Source of the DNA: an uncultured Clostridia bacterium
GTDB lineage: Bacteria; Bacillota; Clostridia; TANB77; CAG-508
Reading direction: 5' to 3'
Assembly (NCBI GenBank): GCA_948517135.1
Contig: CAORJJ010000037.1
Location: 1 to 19,197, forward strand
Length of the DNA: 19,197 nucleotides
Shown here piece by piece: positions 14,394 to 19,197 of the stretch. Each line of letters starts with the position of its first letter. Positions within the stretch are counted from its first letter, which is position 1. Under the pieces are notes generated by a model, which had not been told where the DNA came from, ran no database searches, and worked only from the letters and a program-made list of their open reading frames with translations. The translations under genes and the position numbers were made by a program.

Positions 14394-14951
14394 TTAGTTA
14401 TTAGGTGCTCGATTAATATTTTGGTTCCTAATATAATTAATACTAATCCGCCCTACGAATTCTGCTTTGTTTTGATATTTATTTCCAAACTTATTTCCGA
14501 TTTTTACACCTATTATTGATAATATAAAGGTTACTATTCCTATTATCAAAACTGATATTGCAATATCTACATTTAATATTGCAAATGTTATCCCAACAGC
14601 TAATGCATCTATACTAGTTGCTATTGCAAGTACAATCATTGTTTTAAAATCAACATTGTCATTGCATTTTTCAACTTCATCATCAAATGATTCTTTAATC
14701 ATATTTCCACCAATAAATCCAAGTAATAAAAATGCAATCCAGTGGTCAACTACTGTAACAAAGTTTTCAAAAGATGTACCTAAAAAGTATCCTATAACGG
14801 GCATTAGAGCTTGAAAACCTCCAAAATATATGGCTATTATAATTGCTTTTTTCCAATCTAATTTTTTCATAGATAGACCTTTACATATAGAAACTGCAAA
14901 TGCATCCATTGCAAGTCCTATTCCAATTAGAAATATTTCAAATATTCCCAT
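14394..14951 (-). CDS. mntP: Manganese efflux pump MntP with a frameshifted C-terminus
   Basis: MntP exports Mn2+ across the cytoplasmic membrane. The protein has the two-fold repeated layout of the family, with acidic membrane residues in GLAMDAFAVSICKG (residues 13-26) and ATSIDALAVGITFA, and about six helices. AGGAGG lies 6 nt before the ATG. The last 21 residues of the open frame (RISINYIRNQNINRAPNN and nearby) are polar and do not fit a final membrane helix. In the +1 frame the same DNA reads GGLVLIILGTKILIEHL and stops at 14390, which is just what MntP proteins end with. One surplus G in the GGG at 14451-14453 explains this. The corrected gene is 14390-14951 with 186 residues. Either the gene has lost its last helix or the base is a sequence error. 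No Mn riboswitch precedes it. Confidence 0.9.
   Translation of the reverse strand: MGIFEIFLIGIGLAMDAFAVSICKGLSMKKLDWKKAIIIAIYFGGFQALMPVIGYFLGTSFENFVTVVDHWIAFLLLGFIGGNMIKESFDDEVEKCNDNVDFKTMIVLAIATSIDALAVGITFAILNVDIAISVLIIGIVTFILSIIGVKIGNKFGNKYQNKAEFVGRISINYIRNQNINRAPNN
14451..14453 (-). other. Single-base frameshift site in mntP
   Basis: The minus strand reads GTA GGG CGG ATT. Removing one G gives GTA GGC GGA TTA and restores the conserved Gly-Gly and the last membrane helix. The surplus base is in a run of three G. CGG is a rare codon here, so +1 ribosomal slippage on GGG-C is a less likely alternative. Confidence 0.8.
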
Positions 14952-14995
14952 TTTAATCCTCCTAATAAACTCTTTAATATGTATGTTGTTTTAAT

Positions 14996-15036
14996 AAAAA
15001 AAGACTTATTTGTAAAAATTTTTACAAACAAGTCTT
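14996..15036 (-). terminator. Strong terminator after the beta-propeller gene
   Basis: A 17-bp stem with one G-U pair (AAGACTT, TTTGTAAAAA and their complements) is followed by seven U on the minus strand. It ends the sigma/beta-propeller operon about 33 nt past its last stop and separates it from mntP. Confidence 0.92.
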
Positions 15037-15068
15037 ATTATATATTATTTATTTGTATTTGTTAATAA

Positions 15069-17099
15069 CTAATATGCAATAATTAAGTCGTCATTATTAT
15101 TTTCACTTATTAATTCTAATTCATTCAATTTTTCAAATGTATTTAGATTGTATGAAATTATTCTATTATAATGTAATGTATATAAAATATCTTCTATATA
15201 AATTGCTCTTTCTATTCCTCTAAAACCTTTATCATTTAGAATTTCTCCATATTTTTCAAAACCATTTTCTAAATCAATTTTGAATATTTCAAATCTGTTT
15301 TTATTATCATAGTTAACTGAAAAACCTATTAAATTTTCAGATTTTTTATAGAATAATGATTTATGATTATATAATATTTCTGAGTAAACATATTTAGTAC
15401 CAATATCTATGCTAAACATTTCTTTTGGATTTTCTACATCAGATACATCAAACATAGACATTTTCATATTATCATTTGTTATTCCCCCATGTTCATTTGA
15501 CTTTGTATTGTAGCCAATTCCTATTATATGATTTTCATCATATGGATGCAAATATGAGCTGTATCCAGGAATTTTTAATTCCCCTTTTATTTCTGGATTT
15601 GTTGGATCTGATAAATCTATTACAAATAGTGGATCTATTTGTTCAAATGTTACTATATATCCAATTTTTCCTATAAATCTTACAGAATAAATTTTTTCAT
15701 CTTTTGCTAAGTCATCTATTCTTCCAATTTCTTTTAAATCTTTATCTAAAACATATAATCTATTTGAATATTTTATTTCAGGAATTCTTTTTGCATCTCC
15801 TACAACTTCTTCACTTTCTTCTTTTATAGTATATGTTGTAGCAAGTCTTAAATTTCCTTCATATTCATCCATTGAAAATTGATTATTTAGATAACCTTCA
15901 ACTTCACCTTTGGCTTGTAAGACAATTTGTGAACCAGTTAAAGTAAATTTATAAATTGTTGTATTTGTATTCCAATTATCATCATAAACAGTTTGAGATA
16001 AGTATAAATTATTTTCACTTGCATATACATCTTCACTTGCTCCAAAAAAAGTTTCTACACTTATTTCTTCATTATTATTGATATTAAATCCACCAATTAA
16101 CATATAATTCTTGTCATCTGTTCCTCTAAAATATGCAATATCTGTACAGTCTATACTTCTTGTTTTTTGTTCTATAATTGAATCTTGAACTCTTGGCAAT
16201 AGTTCTTCTTCTTCTATTCCATCATAATAATAAACAGCTTTTCTACTAATAATAAATACATTATCTCCTATCATTCTGGAATTCATATAATTACCATCTA
16301 ATCCAACTTCTCTAATGATTTTTGGAGTTTCTTTATTAGATATATCATAAACAATTGCTTTTGCTACATTAGTGCTTGTTATTCTTGCAATATCTGAAGA
16401 GATGATCATATCTTCTTCATAATCAGTATTTGATATTTTTCTGTTTACTTCTTCTTCATATTCATAAAAATTTCCTAAAACAATTAGTTTATTATTGTTA
16501 ATAAAAATTTCTTTAGGATTAAACTCTTTTTTATCCTCTTTTATTTTAATTGTTGAAATTACTTTTAATTCTTTGCTATCTACAATAAAAACTTTATTTC
16601 CTGCTACATAATAAATGTAATCTCCATCTGTTTTTACAATGTCTGCTTCATCAACATTATCAACTTGTACATTTGTTTTTGAATAATCAACATTTTCTTT
16701 ATCAGATAGCGTTTCATTATTAAATTTACTTTCTTTTATTGATTCTTCTTGTGCTAAATCATTAACACCAAGTGTTGCATCAGCTTTCATTGTTGCATTT
16801 CTATAATAATTTTCATTTTCATGTAAAGCCTCTTTTAGTTCTTTCATATCTTTAAATCTAGGTAAATCATTTTTTATAGTAATAGCTATATCTTCTGTAT
16901 TGAAATCTTCTGAATTATAATTCTCAAATTCAAAAATTCCAATAGAAAAGATTATTAAAATTACTGCTACACTAGATAATATTTTTATGTAAGATATTTT
17001 ATTTTGTTTAGCTTGTTTCATTTTTCTTATAGTTTTTTCTTTTAATTCATCACTTGCATGTATTTGATCTATTGCATTTTTATAGTTATCTTTATTCAT
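15069..17099 (-). CDS. Membrane-anchored beta-propeller protein, partner of ECF sigma factor
   Basis: The ATG at 17099 is chosen because GGAGG lies 8 nt upstream; a TTG at 17105 would leave only 2 nt. The protein has 676 residues: a charged cytoplasmic N-terminus of about 36, one membrane helix at about 37-57, a spacer to about 135, and a large extracytoplasmic domain. YSKTNVQVDNVDEADIVKTDG, followed by YIYYVAGNKVFIVDS, is the signature of the secreted C-terminal beta-propeller family (Pfam Beta_propel), and repeated blade patterns (LYVLDKDLKEIGRI, LFVIDLSDPTNPE, MSMFDVSDVENPK) continue to the end. The start overlaps the sigma gene stop by 8 nt (ATGAATAA), so the two are coupled. By position it should be the anti-sigma or sensor of that sigma factor, with the propeller as an outside sensor; that is inference. 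Confidence 0.9.
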   Translation of the reverse strand: MNKDNYKNAIDQIHASDELKEKTIRKMKQAKQNKISYIKILSSVAVILIIFSIGIFEFENYNSEDFNTEDIAITIKNDLPRFKDMKELKEALHENENYYRNATMKADATLGVNDLAQEESIKESKFNNETLSDKENVDYSKTNVQVDNVDEADIVKTDGDYIYYVAGNKVFIVDSKELKVISTIKIKEDKKEFNPKEIFINNNKLIVLGNFYEYEEEVNRKISNTDYEEDMIISSDIARITSTNVAKAIVYDISNKETPKIIREVGLDGNYMNSRMIGDNVFIISRKAVYYYDGIEEEELLPRVQDSIIEQKTRSIDCTDIAYFRGTDDKNYMLIGGFNINNNEEISVETFFGASEDVYASENNLYLSQTVYDDNWNTNTTIYKFTLTGSQIVLQAKGEVEGYLNNQFSMDEYEGNLRLATTYTIKEESEEVVGDAKRIPEIKYSNRLYVLDKDLKEIGRIDDLAKDEKIYSVRFIGKIGYIVTFEQIDPLFVIDLSDPTNPEIKGELKIPGYSSYLHPYDENHIIGIGYNTKSNEHGGITNDNMKMSMFDVSDVENPKEMFSIDIGTKYVYSEILYNHKSLFYKKSENLIGFSVNYDNKNRFEIFKIDLENGFEKYGEILNDKGFRGIERAIYIEDILYTLHYNRIISYNLNTFEKLNELELISENNNDDLIIAY

Positions 17100-17553
17100 C
17101 TTCAAAACCTCCTTCTAATTTTTCCTTTAGAATTTCTCTTGCTCTAAAAAGCCAAGTTTTAATAGTTCCTTCGCTTTTCTTCATTAATTTTGAAATTTCT
17201 TTTACTTTGTATCCTTCATAATATAATAAATATATGACTGTTCTATAATTTTGAGGTAGTTCACAAACTACTGAATAAACGTCTTGTTCTTCTTTTGTTT
17301 CAAAAATCATATTTTCGTCTAAATTAATAACTCTTTTATTCCATACATTACGTTTTAAGTTTTTTGTTAAGTTAATTGTAACTCTAATAAACCAAGCCTT
17401 TTCATGTTCACTATTTTCAAATTTAGGATGTTTTTCACTGTATACCATAAATACATCTTGAAAAATATCTTCAGCATTTTCAATTGTACCACATCTGGTT
17501 AATGCAATTCTATAAACCATATTAGAGTATTTTTCTACTATTTCGTTTATCAT
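17092..17553 (-). CDS. ECF-type RNA polymerase sigma factor
   Basis: A compact 153-residue sigma factor. Region 2 covers about 3-72, with AEDIFQDVFMVYSE at 27-40 contacting RNA polymerase and the -10-binding stretch AWFIRVTINLTKNLKR following. Region 4 covers about 95-147 with LPQNYRTVIYLLYYEGYKVKEI and a helix-turn-helix ending in TIKTWLFRAREILKE. The usual short linker joins them. GGAGG lies 5 nt before the ATG. It overlaps the beta-propeller gene. The upstream gap has no good sigma-A promoter but does contain TGAAAC and TGTAT with 17-nt spacing, consistent with self-activation. It shares little sequence with the first sigma factor at 3557-4108 beyond the family residues. Confidence 0.95.
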   Translation of the reverse strand: MINEIVEKYSNMVYRIALTRCGTIENAEDIFQDVFMVYSEKHPKFENSEHEKAWFIRVTINLTKNLKRNVWNKRVINLDENMIFETKEEQDVYSVVCELPQNYRTVIYLLYYEGYKVKEISKLMKKSEGTIKTWLFRAREILKEKLEGGFEDE

Positions 17554-17575
17554 ATTTACCTCCTATCTATTAAGA

Positions 17576-17603
17576 ATACACATTAGAAGTTGTTTTGGTT
17601 TCA
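17576..17603 (-). promoter_or_regulatory. Candidate ECF-type promoter of the second sigma operon
   Basis: The minus strand carries TGAAAC at 17603-17598, 17 nt, then TGTAT. The -35 part equals the AAC-type box of many ECF sigma factors; no convincing sigma-A -10 box is present at the right place. The spacing differs by 2 nt from the similar motif before the first sigma gene. Confidence 0.4.
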
Positions 17604-17609
17604 AAAATT

Positions 17610-18482
17610 TTAAATTTTTTTCCATATCATTTTATTATTTTTAAATTCATATGAAACTTTTTCATTATCATATAGATAAGATAAGTATGATTTTATTGTA
17701 CTTCCTATAAGAACATATTGATTTGTATTCATTGTTAAATTGTAGAAGTCAAAAATTTCTTTTAGGATTTCTTCAAAGGTTTTTTCGGCTTCACAAATTT
17801 GAGTAATTTTATTTAAAATTTCATAGATTTTATTTTCATTTAACTTAATTAAATTACTTATATCATGTGTTGCTAAACAATGTGAAGGAATGTATAAATT
17901 ACCATTAAGTGTTTTTAATATATTTAAAGTGTTCAAATATTCTTTAATATCATAAATAAAAAATAAATGATATTTCTCAATTGTTTCTCTACTAAATAAT
18001 GCATCTGCAAGAAAGTATATATTGTCAGATGTCTTTATTCCAATCATGTCAAAAAAGTGCCCTTTTAAATTTATATATTCTAATCCTTCAGGTAAATTAG
18101 TGTCAATATTCTCTACATATGATTCTTTTGCCAATAGAAATTTATTTTTTAAATCTTTAAATGGATATCCACCATATAGAAAAGATGGTTCTAATATTGG
18201 ATTTTCAATAAAATTCTTTTCAATACCATATGTAAATATTTTACAGTTTGTTCTATCTTGAATTATTTTATTTCCGCCAATATGATCAGCATTTGAATGT
18301 GTATTTATGATTCCTTTTATATTCCATCCTTGTTCATTAACTATCTTTAATATTTTCTTTCCTGCATCTTTATCATTTCCAGAATCTATAATATATACAT
18401 TTTCTTCATCAATTTTATAAATACCAATATTAGTAGCATTTTTAATATAATAAGTTTTTTTACCTATTTGTATAAGTTCCAT
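17610..18482 (-). CDS. Metallo-beta-lactamase-fold hydrolase with altered metal motif
   Basis: The 290-residue protein shows the metallo-beta-lactamase fold: the opening strands with GNDKDAGKK, then THSNADHIGG at residues 61-70, GHFFDMIG with H142, FLADALFS with D160, and PSHC with H201. The family motif is HxHxDH, but here it reads H62-S-N64-A-D66-H67, so one His of the first metal site is Asn. The other ligands are present, so a one- or two-metal site with changed properties is possible. AGGAGG lies a few nt before the ATG. It begins 10 nt after the stop of the carboxypeptidase gene, so they form one operon. The C-terminal 80 residues are Lys/Glu-rich and do not match a named domain. Substrate unknown. 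Confidence 0.88.
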   Translation of the reverse strand: MELIQIGKKTYYIKNATNIGIYKIDEENVYIIDSGNDKDAGKKILKIVNEQGWNIKGIINTHSNADHIGGNKIIQDRTNCKIFTYGIEKNFIENPILEPSFLYGGYPFKDLKNKFLLAKESYVENIDTNLPEGLEYINLKGHFFDMIGIKTSDNIYFLADALFSRETIEKYHLFFIYDIKEYLNTLNILKTLNGNLYIPSHCLATHDISNLIKLNENKIYEILNKITQICEAEKTFEEILKEIFDFYNLTMNTNQYVLIGSTIKSYLSYLYDNEKVSYEFKNNKMIWKKI

Positions 18483-18492
18483 AGCTCCTCCT

Positions 18493-19197
18493 TTATTTTA
18501 AAGATAAATATTCTATGTATTCTTCTAGACACATATCTAAATTATTTATTGTTTTGGCATGTTCAACTCCAACATATCTCCAATGCCATGGCTCATAATC
18601 TACTTTAGTTATATTTTCTTTATCTTTTCTATATCTTAAAATAAAACCATAGTTTTCAGCATTTTCCTCAAGCCATTTGTATGCAGGTGTTTTATCAAAA
18701 TCATAATTGACATAATTAAAGTCTATGGCAAGTCCAAGATTATGTTCGCTAGTTCCAGGTTTATTTATTGTCTTTTGAGTTAGCATTTCTGCGTTTTCTA
18801 AATTTTCACCATTTTGCATATATTCATTAATTTTTTCATTATATACTTCTGATTGATAGTCAACACTTCTAAAAGCAGATTGTACCCAAGCATTATTTAT
18901 ATTGTCTTTTTTCATATCATCTAACATTTGATTTAATTCATTTATTATTCTTGAATCTACTTCTCTGTATTTATCAATTTTTGTTAGATTAAGTTCATAA
19001 TTTTCAGGAAGTGAATGTTCAAAATTTACTAATGTAATTCTCCAGTCATCAATTTCTTTTCTAATTTCGACTGCACTATCTTCGTTTAATACTACTTCAA
19101 AGATTTCATTTGTAATAGTATTTTCTGTTTGTGTGTTATCTAAAGTGTTCGTAGGTGCTTCTTTTTTAGAAAATTTATATTTTAAAAGGAATATAAA
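18493..19197 (-). CDS. VanY-like D-alanyl-D-alanine carboxypeptidase (M15), 5' end outside the window
   Basis: Reading upstream of the first internal Met (18927) the frame stays open to the window edge, giving 235 visible codons, so the gene is 5'-partial. The added part reads LLKYKFSKKEAPTN, the probable end of an N-terminal membrane anchor or signal, then a Thr/Asn/Glu-rich spacer and WRITLVNFEHSLPENYE, which is the typical entry to this family. The zinc site is shown by SEHNLGLAIDF (His and Asp, residues 62 and 69 counted from 18927) and EPWHWRYVG (His 115). The enzyme removes the terminal D-Ala from peptidoglycan stem peptides outside the membrane. It is the upstream gene of an operon with the metallo-beta-lactamase-fold protein. 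With no VanRS or ligase visible, ordinary wall maturation is more likely than glycopeptide resistance. Confidence 0.92.
   Translation of the reverse strand, partial: FIFLLKYKFSKKEAPTNTLDNTQTENTITNEIFEVVLNEDSAVEIRKEIDDWRITLVNFEHSLPENYELNLTKIDKYREVDSRIINELNQMLDDMKKDNINNAWVQSAFRSVDYQSEVYNEKINEYMQNGENLENAEMLTQKTINKPGTSEHNLGLAIDFNYVNYDFDKTPAYKWLEENAENYGFILRYRKDKENITKVDYEPWHWRYVGVEHAKTINNLDMCLEEYIEYLSLK

Noticed and set aside
14952..15000. A manganese riboswitch (yybP-ykoY) before mntP
   Set aside because: Only about 45 nt lie between the mntP start and the upstream terminator, too short for the element, and no matching stems were seen.
18493..18927. A complete 144-residue carboxypeptidase starting at 18927
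   Set aside because: The frame stays open to the window edge and the upstream residues continue the M15 family pattern, so 18927 is an internal Met.
18493..19197. Glycopeptide resistance (van) cluster
   Set aside because: Only a VanY-like carboxypeptidase is present; no two-component system, D-Ala-D-Lac or D-Ser ligase or VanX is seen in the window.

Overview
The window is very AT-rich, densely coded DNA from a low-GC Gram-positive bacterium, most likely an anaerobic member of the Clostridia. The evidence is a strong bias to A/T-ending codons, GGAGG-type ribosome binding sites, sigma-A promoters with TATAAT boxes, U-tailed hairpin terminators, ECF sigma factors paired with membrane proteins, a cohesin and a dockerin, a sortase-like LPKAG anchor, a GH25 lysozyme and a VanY-type carboxypeptidase. 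I cannot name the genus. No rRNA, tRNA, CRISPR array, transposase or phage gene was seen.

Left part (1-5100): the 3' part of a transglutaminase-like protein gene converges on tyrA (prephenate dehydrogenase with an ACT domain). Next, all on the minus strand, are a secreted GH25 lysozyme with two LysM domains, an ECF sigma factor with an overlapping single-pass membrane partner, and a wall-anchored cohesin protein.

Main surface operon (4237-8594, minus strand, strong sigma-A promoter at 8662-8690): an 1164-residue secreted protein carries a transglutaminase-like domain, a cohesin and a C-terminal type I dockerin. It is followed 14 nt downstream by a 282-residue cohesin protein with an Asn-rich linker, LPKAG, a membrane helix and a basic tail. 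The arrangement suggests a very small cellulosome-like assembly whose enzyme is a transglutaminase-like protein rather than a glycosidase.

Middle (8809-14310): an unrecognised 426-residue protein with unusual codon use, an HD-domain protein, a four-helix membrane protein, a Nudix-like protein, a second small HD-domain protein and a YkgJ-type cysteine-cluster protein. Between the Nudix and HD genes is a 168-bp element (12907-13074): two 57-bp imperfect inverted arms around a 54-bp GC-rich core, unlike anything else in the window.

Right part (14390-19197, all minus strand): mntP (manganese exporter) with a one-base frameshift near its 3' end; a second ECF sigma factor overlapping a membrane-anchored beta-propeller protein; and a metallo-beta-lactamase-fold protein 10 nt downstream of a VanY-like D,D-carboxypeptidase that runs off the window edge. 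Cell-envelope biology and its regulation is the common theme at both ends of the window.
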